DNA of 64,000 bases from Streptomyces sp. WMMC940 (lineage in GTDB: Bacteria; Actinomycetota; Actinomycetes; Streptomycetales; Streptomycetaceae). The translations under genes and the position numbers were made by a program. Each line of letters opens with the position of its first letter. Within the stretch, counting starts at the first letter, position 1. Positions 55,165 through 63,320 of this stretch are shown piece by piece. The stretch spans positions 4,099,501-4,163,500 of the forward strand of contig NZ_JAPZBC010000001.1 of the NCBI RefSeq assembly GCF_027460265.1, read 5' to 3'. The notes below the pieces were generated by a model. It was not told the origin of the DNA. It saw only the letters and a list, made by a program, of their open reading frames with translations, and made no database searches.

Positions 55165-56091
55165 TCAGAGGCGGAGTGCCTCGCGGAGGTGGCCTCCGGC
55201 ACGCTTGAGGAGGTCCGCGGCCGTGGGGGCGTCCACATCGGCGAGGAGCATCAGGATCGCCGCCTTCACCTCGCCGTCCGCCGCGGTCAGGGCAGTCTCG
55301 ACGGCGTCGTCCGGAGCGTCGGTCGCCAGCGACACGATCCGGCGGGACCGGGCGCGGAGCTTGTCGTTCGAGGCGCGGACGTCGACCATCAGGTTCCCGT
55401 ACGTCTTGCCCAGGCGGATCATCGTGATGGTCGAGATCATGTTGAGGACCAGCTTCTGCGCCGTGCCCGCCTTCAACCGGGTCGATCCGGTGAGGAGTTC
55501 GGGCCCCACGACCACCTCGATGCCGTGCTCCGCGGCCGCTGCCAGAGCGCTGTCCGCGTTGCAGGAGAGGCCGATGGTGAGGGCGCCTGCCGCACGGGCA
55601 TGCTCGACGGCGCCGATGGCGTACGGGGTGCGCCCGGAGGCGGAGATGCCGACCACGGTGTCCAGCGCCGTCAGTCCGAGACCGTCCAGGTCGGCGGCGG
55701 CCAGCTCCTTGGAGTCCTCCGCGCCCTCGACCGCCTCGACCATCGCCGACGGGCCGCCCGCGATCAGCCCGACGACCTCGTCCGGGCCGGTGTTGAACGT
55801 CGGCGGGCACTCGCTCGCGTCCAGGACGCCGAGCCGACCGGCCGTGCCCGCGCCCGCGTAGACCAGCCGGCCCCCGCGGGCCATCCGGTCGGCGGTCGCG
55901 TCGATGGCGGCGGCGATGGCCGTCAGCTGTGTGGCGACGGCGTCCGGGACGGTCCGGTCCTCGCCGTTCATGATGCGGGCGATCTCGGCGGTCGGGAGCC
56001 GGTCGACGTCGGCGAGCTCGGGGCGGAACGCCTCGGTCGTCAGCATCTCCAACTGTGCGCGCAGTTCGGCCGGTCCGGGGGTGGAGGTCAT
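55165..56091 (-). CDS. murQ: N-acetylmuramic acid 6-phosphate etherase
   Basis: SIS-domain lyase of 308 residues that turns MurNAc-6P into GlcNAc-6P and D-lactate during cell-wall recycling. GRLVYAGAGTAGRLGVLDASECPPTF holds the catalytic Glu; ISASGRTPYAIGA binds the phosphate; KAGTAQKLVLNMIST is the second conserved block. Follows murR by 23 bases on the same strand, so the regulator and enzyme form an operon. Its product enters the NagA route. Confidence 0.96.
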   Translation of the reverse strand: MTSTPGPAELRAQLEMLTTEAFRPELADVDRLPTAEIARIMNGEDRTVPDAVATQLTAIAAAIDATADRMARGGRLVYAGAGTAGRLGVLDASECPPTFNTGPDEVVGLIAGGPSAMVEAVEGAEDSKELAAADLDGLGLTALDTVVGISASGRTPYAIGAVEHARAAGALTIGLSCNADSALAAAAEHGIEVVVGPELLTGSTRLKAGTAQKLVLNMISTITMIRLGKTYGNLMVDVRASNDKLRARSRRIVSLATDAPDDAVETALTAADGEVKAAILMLLADVDAPTAADLLKRAGGHLREALRL

Positions 56092-56114
56092 GGGCGGCGG
56101 CTCTCTCGGGTGGT

Positions 56115-57248
56115 TCAGCGGGCGCGGGGGCTGTGGCGGTGCGCAAGGGCCTCGTACGAGGCGGCGAGGGCCGGCGCGGCCGCGTCGTAGGTGAGCTGCA
56201 TGACGCCGATGAACAGGCAGTCGACGACGAGGAGCTGGCCCGTTCGCGAGGACATGGCGGCCGGGCGCAGGTCGGTCTCGCGCGCCGTCGAGGTCGTCAG
56301 CACGTGGTCGGCGTACTGGGAGACCGGCCCGTCCGGACGTCCGGTGATCGCGACCGTCGTCGCCCCGTGGTCGAAAGCGACGCGGAGCGGTTCGACGATG
56401 TCGCCGGTCGAGCCGGAGTGGCTGATCGCCACGGCGGCGTCGCCGGAGCGGAGCTGCACGGCGTTGGTGACGGCGAGATGGGGATCGCTGTGCGCATGGG
56501 CGACCAGTCCGATGCGCAGGAGCTTCTGGGCGAGGTCCTGGGCGACCAGGCCGGACGCCCCCACGCCGTAGATGTCGACGCGGCGCGCGGTGGCGAGGGC
56601 CGTGACGGCGGCACCCAGCTGGACGGTGTCCAGGCCCGCGGCGGTGTCGGCGAGGGTCTGCTGCTCGTCGTGCGCGAGCTTCGTGACGACGTCGGCTATC
56701 GGGTCGTCGACCGCGATGTCCGCGGTGACCGCCGGGGCGCGGCCGGACTGCTGCTGGGCGGCGAGACCGGCGAGCGCCAGACGCAGGTCGCGGTAGCCGG
56801 GGTAGCCGAGGATCCGGGCGGTGCGGACGACGGTGGCCTCGCTGGTGCCGGTGAGCTCGGCGAGGCCCGTGACCGTGAGGGCCGCGCAGCCGGCGGGGTC
56901 GCCGGCGACGGCTTCGGCGACTCGCTGCATCGAGCGGGTCATGGACGGGGCGAGCGTGCGGACCTTCGCGGCGAGAGCGGCGGGGGCGGGCGGGGCGTCA
57001 CCCGTGCCGGTGCCGGTGCCGGTGCCGGTGCCGGTGCGGGCGCCGGGGCCGCTCGGCCCGCTGGGGCGGCTGCTGCTCGTGGTGCCGCCGCTCGGGCCGG
57101 GGCCGCTCGCACGGGAGCCACCTGCGGCGGACGTGGCCGGCCCCGAGCCGCCGGGGGTGCGGGACGTGCCCGGTCCGCCCGGAGCGGCCGCGCCGGGATG
57201 GCTACCGGCTCCCGCGGTACTGAAAGAATCCTTCAGGTCCTTGGTCAC
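56115..57248 (-). CDS. RpiR/MurR-family regulator with extended N-terminus
   Basis: A 377-residue regulator of the cell-wall sugar operon. The HTH_6 domain (about 90-165) includes LTGTSEATVVRTARILGYPGYRDLRLAL; the SIS effector domain (about 200-345) has YGVGASGLVAQDLAQKL and ISHSGSTGDIVEPL, where MurNAc-6P would bind. The first 85 residues are Gly/Ser/Pro/Thr-rich and include a (TG)5 tract; RpiR proteins are usually about 290 residues, so this extension is unusual. GTG start. Confidence 0.9.
   Translation of the reverse strand: MTKDLKDSFSTAGAGSHPGAAAPGGPGTSRTPGGSGPATSAAGGSRASGPGPSGGTTSSSRPSGPSGPGARTGTGTGTGTGTGDAPPAPAALAAKVRTLAPSMTRSMQRVAEAVAGDPAGCAALTVTGLAELTGTSEATVVRTARILGYPGYRDLRLALAGLAAQQQSGRAPAVTADIAVDDPIADVVTKLAHDEQQTLADTAAGLDTVQLGAAVTALATARRVDIYGVGASGLVAQDLAQKLLRIGLVAHAHSDPHLAVTNAVQLRSGDAAVAISHSGSTGDIVEPLRVAFDHGATTVAITGRPDGPVSQYADHVLTTSTARETDLRPAAMSSRTGQLLVVDCLFIGVMQLTYDAAAPALAASYEALAHRHSPRAR
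57004..57033 (-). repeat. hexanucleotide microsatellite in the RpiR gene
   Basis: GTGCCG is repeated five times without change, with a sixth copy altered at one base; it encodes alternating Thr-Gly in the disordered N-terminus. Confidence 0.9.
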
Positions 57249-57252
57249 ACTT

Positions 57253-57265
57253 GAAAGATATTTTC
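57253..57265. promoter_or_regulatory. possible RpiR operator ahead of murR
   Basis: GAAAGATATTTTC has GAAA and TTTC arms around five bases and lies only 5 bases before the regulator start, in an AT-rich patch. RpiR factors often bind GAAA/TTTC repeats; autoregulation is inferred. Confidence 0.4.
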
Positions 57266-57413
57266 GCCGACTGTGAACGGTCAACCCCCTTTGTCCTGCG
57301 GACGGGCACCCGCGCGGACGGGACTCGGGAGACTCGACGCCCGCGGCCGGTGCGGGCGGATGTGGAGGACGCGGGCGCCGAGGGCTCACACCCGAAAGGG
57401 GGACAATGACCGT

Positions 57414-57767
57414 ATGGACGTCAACCCTCTCGAGCAGGCGCTGCACGCCGCCCGCGCCCTCGTCCTCGCGGACCTCACCGCCCGCGACGTGGCGCACGCA
57501 GAGGTCGTCTCCCTCGTCGAGGAGGCGGTCAGGGAGCGCCGTTGGTGGGTCGAGCAGTGGCCGGAGGGCGCGGAGTACGTGGCCGGGCTGATCGCCCAGG
57601 ACGTACAGGACGCCCTGCTGGAACGGTACGGGCGGTGGCCGCTGTGCCCGGTCTGCACCACCGGCGAGCCGCACGCGCTGGACGTGGAGCCCGAGTTGGG
57701 CCCCGACCCGCACTGGGTGTGCGGGAAGGCGGGCGTCGTCGTCGCGCCCGTCGGCGGACTGTCGTGA
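57414..57767 (+). CDS. conserved hypothetical protein with CxxC
   Basis: A 117-residue cytoplasmic protein. The N-terminal half is helical (LHAARALVLADLTARDVAHAEVVSLVEEAV); the C-terminal part has PLCPVCTTGEPHALDVEPELGPDPHWVCGKAG, three Cys and two His in a spacing that could bind zinc. It overlaps the DUF4031 gene by 4 bases. An ATG 8 bases earlier is in another frame. Divergent from the murR-murQ operon. Confidence 0.78.
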   Translation: MDVNPLEQALHAARALVLADLTARDVAHAEVVSLVEEAVRERRWWVEQWPEGAEYVAGLIAQDVQDALLERYGRWPLCPVCTTGEPHALDVEPELGPDPHWVCGKAGVVVAPVGGLS

Positions 57768-58033
57768 CCGTCTACATCGACCCGCCGACCTGGCCGGGGC
57801 ACGGGATGCTGTGGTCCCACCTGGTCAGCGACGTGTCGTTCGAGGAGCTGCACACCTTCGCCAGGTCGATCGGCTGCCCCACGCGCGCCTTCGAACGGGA
57901 CCACTACGACGTGCCCGCGCACCGCTACGAGGCCGCCGTGCGCGCCGGCGCCGTCGAGATCGGGTCGAAGGAACTGGTCCGGCGGCTCACGGAGGCGGGA
58001 CTGCGGCGGCGGAAGCACGGCGGCGGGCGGTAG
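57764..58033 (+). CDS. DUF4031 protein
   Basis: An 89-residue DUF4031 protein: VYIDPPTWPGHGMLWSHLVSDVSFEELHTFARSIGCPTRAFERDHYDVP is the family core, with a C-terminal Arg/Lys-rich tail. Function unknown. The GTG start overlaps the previous stop (GTGA). Confidence 0.92.
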   Translation: MTVYIDPPTWPGHGMLWSHLVSDVSFEELHTFARSIGCPTRAFERDHYDVPAHRYEAAVRAGAVEIGSKELVRRLTEAGLRRRKHGGGR

Positions 58034-58050
58034 GACGGCGGGACGGGACG

Positions 58051-58090
58051 GCGCACCGGCCCTCCCGCGGGTCCGGGAGGGCCGGTGCGC
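58051..58090. terminator. terminator between DUF4031 and the beta-helix gene
   Basis: GCGCACCGGCCCTCCCG pairs perfectly with its complement around a 6-base loop; it serves both converging genes. Confidence 0.9.
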
Positions 58091-58102
58091 GCGGCGGCAC
58101 GG

Positions 58103-59431
58103 TCAGCCGACGCAGCCGGACACGGCGCCTGCGGGGCGGCAGTTGTCCGGGTCGTTGTCCTTCACACGGGTCCGGACGAGCGTGACCTCGGAGCCGGGTG
58201 CCTCGAAGACGCCGCCGCCTTCCAGGACGGCCTCGTTCCTGGTGACGGTGGTGTCGGTCAGGACCGTGTTGCCGCTGTTGTTGAACACGCCACCGCCTCG
58301 GGAACCCGGGCCGGACGTCCGGTTGCCGATGATGTCGGTCGACTCGGTCGTGGCCTCGTCGTCGTTCCAGAGGCCGCCGCCCTCGGTGACGGCGAGGTTG
58401 TCCTTGAGGACGCTCCTGCCGATCCACACCTTGGCGGTGTTGTGGATCCCGCCGCCCCGCTGGGCCGAGTTCGCGTTGACGCTGCTGTGGCCGATGGTGA
58501 GAACGCTGGAGTTGAAGATGCCGCCGCCGTCCGTCCCCGCGGTGTTGCCGACGACACTGCCGGAGTCGATGACGGCGGTGCCGTTGGTCACCATGCCACC
58601 GCCTTCCTGGCCCGCCGTGTTGCGGTCGACGTGGCTCGAGCGGAGGAACAGGTGGCCCGTGCTCTGGATGCCGCCTGCGTTGCCGACTGCCGCATTCCTG
58701 TCGACGCTGCTCTTGGTGAGGGTCAGATAGGCGTCGTCGCTGACGGCGATGCCGCCCCCGTCCTCGCCGGCCGTGTTCCTGTCGACGGTGCTCGAATCGA
58801 TCGTCAGTGCACCCTCCTCGTTGTTGATCCCACCGCTGTCGCGCCCGGAGACGTTCCTGTCCACCTTGCTGGAACGCACGATGACGCGCCCGCCGTCGCT
58901 GCTGACGGCACCGCCGTGCCTGTCGGCCGTGTTGTGGGTGAGTGTGACGGAGCGCAGGAGCAGAGTGCGGCCCTCGTTGACGAAGACCGCGCCGCCGTCA
59001 CCGTCGGCGCCGTCACCGTCGGCGTGGCCGTTGCGGACGGTCAGGTCGTCGAGTGTGAGAAAGCCGGCCGGGGCCGCGACCTCGAAGATGCGGAACTCCG
59101 GCGTACCGGATGCGCTCGAACGTTCGATGCTGGTGCCCTTGCCGCCGCGCAGGGTGATGGGGGTGGTGATGACGGGCAGGCCGTTGGGGCCACCGCTGGG
59201 CCCGCTGTTGTTGTCGATGGCGCCGAGCGGATACCGGCAGTCGCGAGCCAGTTCGATCGTGCCGCCGCCCTGCCCGTTGGCGTTGTTGATCGCGTCCGTC
59301 AGGGCGGCGGCGTTGCAGGCGATGCGGTTTTTCTCGTGGCCGGGGTTGAGAGAGGCGGCCTGGACCGAGGTCATCGGTACGACGGCCAGGGCCAGGGCGA
59401 CGGCGCCGCCCGCACTCGCGACGAATCTCAT
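58103..59431 (-). CDS. secreted right-handed beta-helix protein (Pmp-like repeats)
   Basis: A 442-residue exported protein. Residues 1-25 are a signal peptide ending VQAA. From about 90 to 430 it is built of some 12 coils of the type SSxVDRNTAGxDGGGI, like right-handed beta-helix/polymorphic outer-membrane-type repeats. C39 and the two C-terminal Cys (DNCRPAGAVSGCVG) may pair. No pectate-lyase catalytic site is evident. It is probably a cell-surface or matrix protein. Confidence 0.88.
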   Translation of the reverse strand: MRFVASAGGAVALALAVVPMTSVQAASLNPGHEKNRIACNAAALTDAINNANGQGGGTIELARDCRYPLGAIDNNSGPSGGPNGLPVITTPITLRGGKGTSIERSSASGTPEFRIFEVAAPAGFLTLDDLTVRNGHADGDGADGDGGAVFVNEGRTLLLRSVTLTHNTADRHGGAVSSDGGRVIVRSSKVDRNVSGRDSGGINNEEGALTIDSSTVDRNTAGEDGGGIAVSDDAYLTLTKSSVDRNAAVGNAGGIQSTGHLFLRSSHVDRNTAGQEGGGMVTNGTAVIDSGSVVGNTAGTDGGGIFNSSVLTIGHSSVNANSAQRGGGIHNTAKVWIGRSVLKDNLAVTEGGGLWNDDEATTESTDIIGNRTSGPGSRGGGVFNNSGNTVLTDTTVTRNEAVLEGGGVFEAPGSEVTLVRTRVKDNDPDNCRPAGAVSGCVG

Positions 59432-59589
59432 TGGGTGCTCCAGGAGAAGACTGACGGGGCTTTACCTCCCCCTGAGCGACCCTCGCCCCGGCGCCGCGCA
59501 CCGGCAACCGAGGCGCCCGCCATCCGGCGCAACCCCGCGCGAACCGGAGCGGCCGCGCAGGGAGGGAACCGACGGACCGTCCCCTTGCG

Positions 59590-60888
59590 TCAGGCCGTGC
59601 CGCAGCGCGTCGCGCCGGTGTCGCGGCTCGCCGCGGACGAGACGACCACGCGGCTGTTCCCGGGTGCCGCGTCCGCCCCGCGGCGCTCGAACCGCAGGGC
59701 CAGGGCGACGAGCCCGAGGGCGACGGCGGTCATCGCCGCTCCCGCCCACGCCGTGGCGGCGAAGCCGAGGCCGGCGTCGATGACCGTGCCGCCGAGCCAG
59801 GGGCCGCTGGTGTTGCCGAGGTTGAACGCGGCGGTGGTGGTCGCGGCGGCCAGCGTGGGGGCCGCGCCCGCGACGTTGAACATCCGGGCGTTCAGGGCGG
59901 GGGCGGTGAAGAACGACGCGACGCCGATGAGGAACGACAGGCCCACCGCCGGCACCGGCGACTCGGCGGTCAGGGCGAGCACGGCCAGCAGCACCGTCGA
60001 GGCGGTGATGCCGCCGAGCATCACGCCGAAGAGGTGCGCGTCGGCGATGCGACCGCCGATCGTCGTGCCGAGCAGTGCGCCGATCCCGAAGAGCCCGAGG
60101 ACGGTCGGCACCCAGCCGTCGCCGAGTCCGGCGACATCGGTGAGCAGCGGCGCGAGATACGAGAACACGCAGAAGACCCCGCCCGCGGACAGCGCGGTGA
60201 CCGCGACGGCGAGCCAGACCTGGCGGTCGCGGTAGATGGTGAGCTCGCGGCCGAGCCGCGGCCTCTCGTCGGGCACGGGGATGGGCGGGATCCTCGTCAG
60301 CACGCCGACCAGGGCCACCGCGGACGCCGCGCCCACCGCCCAGAACGCCGAGCGCCAGCCGAGGTGCTCGCCGAGGAACGCCCCGGCCGGTACGCCCAGC
60401 ACGTTGGCGATCGACAGCCCGCCGATCATCACGGCCATCGCGCGGGCGCGCGCGTCGACGGGCACCATCGCCATCGCCACGGCCGCGCCGACGGCCCAGA
60501 ACCCGGCACACGCGAGGGCGCTGACCACCCGGGACACGAACAGGACCTCGTACGTGGGAGCCAGTGCGCCGGCGACCTGGCCCAGTCCGAAGACGGTGAT
60601 CAGAGTGATGAGCGTGGCGCGGCGCGGCAGCCGCAGCGTCGCCACGGCGAGCAGCGGCGCGCCCACGACCATCCCGATGGCGAACGCGGAGATCAGCAGT
60701 CCCGCCCGGGGGATCGAGACCCCCATGTCCTCGGCGATGGGCGGCAGCAGCCCGGACAGCATGAATTCGCTGGTGCCGAGCGCGAAGACCGAGAGACCCA
60801 GGACGTAGACGGCCAGTGGCATTCGGGGGCGTGAGTCGGCGGTGGCTGCGGGCATGACAGTGCCCAACAGCCGGGTGACGCCTGTCAT
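59590..60888 (-). CDS. MFS transporter (AraJ/CmlR type)
   Basis: A 432-residue membrane protein with 12 predicted helices; FALGTSEFMLSGLLPPIAEDMGVSI is the N-terminal signature of the arabinose-efflux/chloramphenicol-resistance group. Start at 60888 is chosen because ATG overlaps the upstream HD gene stop as ATGA; a start 11 codons later (60855, MPAATADS) is also possible. It exports sugars or drugs; the substrate is unknown. Its last 30 residues (from FERRGADAAPG) are polar. Confidence 0.88.
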   Translation of the reverse strand: MTGVTRLLGTVMPAATADSRPRMPLAVYVLGLSVFALGTSEFMLSGLLPPIAEDMGVSIPRAGLLISAFAIGMVVGAPLLAVATLRLPRRATLITLITVFGLGQVAGALAPTYEVLFVSRVVSALACAGFWAVGAAVAMAMVPVDARARAMAVMIGGLSIANVLGVPAGAFLGEHLGWRSAFWAVGAASAVALVGVLTRIPPIPVPDERPRLGRELTIYRDRQVWLAVAVTALSAGGVFCVFSYLAPLLTDVAGLGDGWVPTVLGLFGIGALLGTTIGGRIADAHLFGVMLGGITASTVLLAVLALTAESPVPAVGLSFLIGVASFFTAPALNARMFNVAGAAPTLAAATTTAAFNLGNTSGPWLGGTVIDAGLGFAATAWAGAAMTAVALGLVALALRFERRGADAAPGNSRVVVSSAASRDTGATRCGTA

Positions 60889-61583
60889 TCCCGGATTCCG
60901 GAACCATCCGCATGGTGGACGAGGCGCCGCAGCTCCGCCGCCGCGTTGCGCCGTGCGGCCTCCTCCCACTCCCGCTGTCCGTACGGGGTGCGGAACAGCC
61001 TCGGCAGCCCGAGGAGATGGCGCAGGACGTCGGCCCGGCCCGCGCGGAAGGCGTCGTCCGGGACGAAGCCGTACTCCTCGCGCACGGCGGCGGCGTACCT
61101 CTCGTACGCGTCCGGCGGCGAGGCGAGGACGGCCAGGTCGGCGTCGCAGAGCACCTTGCCGTTGGCGTCGTCGTCCTGGGCCGTGTGGGTGCGGGTGAGA
61201 AGCACCAGTCGGGACACCTCCTCGACGCCCGCCCGGCCGACACCCAGTTCGGGCAGGGCGCGCTCGGCGAGGCGGGCACTGCGCTCCTCGTTGGTGGAGC
61301 GCTCCGGGAGGTACACCGCGTCGTGGAACCAGGCCGCGAGGCGTACGAGGTCGATGTCGTCCGCGTACGCGGCGAGCGTGTCGATGTGTTCCAGGACCGC
61401 GACCAGGTGGTCGGTGGTGTGGTAGCGCCGTTGCGGCTCGGCCCAGCGGCCGAGCAGGTCGTCGGCGTACCGGTCAGGGCCGGGCAGGGAGGCGTCGGGT
61501 GCGCGGTCGGCGGCCGCGGCCACGGTGGCGGCCCAGCGTCGGCGGAGGTCGGCATGGGCGGGGTGCTGCGGAAGCGCGGGCAT
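60885..61583 (-). CDS. HD-domain metal-dependent phosphohydrolase-like protein
   Basis: A 232-residue protein of the group with motif RRYHTTDHLVAVLEHID and AAWFHDAVYLP, the His/Asp pairs that bind metal in HD proteins. A later DADLAVLASPPDAYERYAAAVREEYGFV block is typical of this subfamily. Substrate unknown, possibly nucleotides. The next gene, an MFS exporter, starts inside its stop codon, so the two form an operon. The ATG is chosen by homology to MPALPQHP; no good ribosome site is visible. Confidence 0.82.
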   Translation of the reverse strand: MPALPQHPAHADLRRRWAATVAAAADRAPDASLPGPDRYADDLLGRWAEPQRRYHTTDHLVAVLEHIDTLAAYADDIDLVRLAAWFHDAVYLPERSTNEERSARLAERALPELGVGRAGVEEVSRLVLLTRTHTAQDDDANGKVLCDADLAVLASPPDAYERYAAAVREEYGFVPDDAFRAGRADVLRHLLGLPRLFRTPYGQREWEEAARRNAAAELRRLVHHADGSGIRE

Positions 61584-61840
61584 GGCCACATTGTCCAGCC
61601 GGCCGGTGACCGGCAGGTGCCGGGGCGCTCCTCCCGGGCGGCTGGGCATCGTCCCGGGTCCTGCGGAGTCCTCCCCCGACCTTCTCCGGATCGGTCTCAC
61701 CTGTTCTCGGTGTCTGCGGCTCCGTCCCGCATCGGTCGGTTCCCGCCGTCCGGGGCCCGGTCGGGGTGCTGGCGGAACGGTCATATCAGGTGATAATGGA
61801 TAGCGCCTGTGTCTCATCCCTCTGTGCGGAGGCAGACACC

Positions 61841-62215
61841 ATGAACGCAGCGGTCACAGCGCAGAGCGTGCCGAAGACGGAGCTCGCGGCCCAGATCCTG
61901 GCCGCGATCGGCCCCCTGACCTTCGGGGTCGTTCTCATCGTCCTGCTGGGCGGCGCCATGTGGTGGGACGGGCGGCGGCGGGCCCGGCTGCGCGTCCCGA
62001 CTCCCGAGGAGCAGCCGAAGCCGGCCGACCACCGCGAGCACATCGAGGAGGTCAGGGAAGGGGACGACGACGCCTTCCCCGACGACGGCAGTCGGCTCCT
62101 GCCCTACAACATGAGGACCCACACGTCGCACACCACCGGCAAGGGGCCCGAGGCCCGGCCGCAGCACGGCAGCCGCAGCGGCGGGGCGTTCGGGAGCGGC
62201 AGCCTGGGCGGCTGA
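61841..62215 (+). CDS. DUF6479 single-pass membrane protein
   Basis: A 124-residue protein. A hydrophobic segment, ILAAIGPLTFGVVLIVLLGGAMWW, lies near 20-45; it is followed by DGRRRARLRVPTPEEQPKPADHREHIEEVREGDDDAFP and a Gly/Ser-rich end. It matches the Streptomyces DUF6479 group, of unknown role. Ribosome site GCGGAGGC precedes ATG. It diverges from the HD gene. Confidence 0.85.
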   Translation: MNAAVTAQSVPKTELAAQILAAIGPLTFGVVLIVLLGGAMWWDGRRRARLRVPTPEEQPKPADHREHIEEVREGDDDAFPDDGSRLLPYNMRTHTSHTTGKGPEARPQHGSRSGGAFGSGSLGG

Positions 62216-62348
62216 GTACCGCATACGCGCGAGTGGCTCGCCGCGGCCCCGGTGGCGGGGGCGCGGTGGCCGAGAAGTGTGTTCGGGGTGGGGTGTGCGC
62301 CCGGGTGCCGGTGCGCGGGGCAGGGGCGCGGACTAGGCTGACTCCGTT

Positions 62349-62364
62349 ATTGGACTAGACCTGT
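62349..62364. promoter_or_regulatory. dre-like DasR operator upstream of cutC
   Basis: ATTGGACTAGACCTGT matches 12 of 16 consensus positions with the central CTAGACC intact; 28 bases before the cutC start. Confidence 0.55.
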
Positions 62365-62391
62365 ATGGCGTCTACTGGCGGAGGATGAGCC

Positions 62392-63081
62392 ATGAGCAAC
62401 CGAGCACTCCTGGAGGTGATCGCCCTCGACGCGCGGGACGCGGTCGCCGCGCAGGCCGGGGGAGCGCACCGGCTCGAGCTGGTCAGCGACATGGCCGCGG
62501 ACGGGCTCACCCCGTCCCGGGAGACCTTCGGCCGCATCCGCGCGGCGGTGGACGTCCCGCTGCGGGTGATGCTCCGGCTCGCGGACGGTTTCGGTGCGGG
62601 CGACGTCGACGCACTCGTCGGTGCGGCGCGAGGGCTGCGGGCGGAAGGCGCGGAGGAGTTCGTGCTCGGCTTCCTCGACGAGCACGGTGAACCCGACCTC
62701 GTCACCGTCGAACGGCTGGTCGCCGAGATCGAGGACTGCCGTTGGACGTTCCACCGCGCGATCGACCGCGCCGCGGACCGCGACGCCCTGCGCAAGCAGC
62801 TCGCCGACCTGCCCGGACTCGACACGTATCTCACCGCGGGCAGTGCGGAGGGCGTCGACGCGGGGCTGCCGGTGCTGCTGGCCGAGGCGGCGAGGCGGGA
62901 TGAGCCCGGTTACCAGCCGCGGATGCTGATCGGCGGAGGTCTCCGCCTCGACCACCTCCCGGCTCTCCGTGCGGCCGGCCTGGACGCGTTCCACATCGGC
63001 GGCGCGGCCCGGCCCGCCGGCTGGCAGACGCCGGTGGACGAGGCGGCGGTACGCGAGTGGCGCGAGGCGGTGGACGGCTAG
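62392..63081 (+). CDS. cutC: CutC-family TIM-barrel protein
   Basis: A 229-residue CutC. LEVIALDARDAVAAQAGGAHRLELVSDMAADGLTPS is the conserved start, FVLGFLDEHGEPD and CRWTFHRAIDRAADR follow, and the C-terminus has MLIGGGLRLDHLPAL and FHIGGAARPAGWQ. The family name refers to copper homeostasis in E. coli, but the biochemical role is unsettled. The dre-like site upstream suggests a link to amino-sugar metabolism here. Confidence 0.93.
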   Translation: MSNRALLEVIALDARDAVAAQAGGAHRLELVSDMAADGLTPSRETFGRIRAAVDVPLRVMLRLADGFGAGDVDALVGAARGLRAEGAEEFVLGFLDEHGEPDLVTVERLVAEIEDCRWTFHRAIDRAADRDALRKQLADLPGLDTYLTAGSAEGVDAGLPVLLAEAARRDEPGYQPRMLIGGGLRLDHLPALRAAGLDAFHIGGAARPAGWQTPVDEAAVREWREAVDG

Positions 63082-63320
63082 GCCGGCCCGTCCGCCCGGC
63101 TCGGGCCGGAAGCCGAGCCACCGCGCGGACCGGGTCGGGTCGTCGCAGCCGCCGAGGGGGCTGCCGGGGCGCGCCGGGCTGGCCGAGAGGCCCGTCGCGC
63201 GGCCTCGTACGCGCAGGGTCGGGCCGCCGCCCGGCCCCGGGCCGAGGCGCCGTCCGGGCAGCGCGCACGCACGGAGCCCGCCCCCGTCCCGGTGTCAACC
63301 CCCGCGGGCTCCCGCCCGGA

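Noticed and set aside
57406..57591. Alternative ATG (MTVWTS) 8 bases before the CxxC protein
   Set aside because: Different frame, poor codon bias and early stop; the 57414 frame overlaps the next gene as expected in an operon.
58085..61591. Long frames on both strands over the beta-helix and MFS genes
   Set aside because: They have no signal peptide, membrane pattern or motif, unlike the genes chosen.
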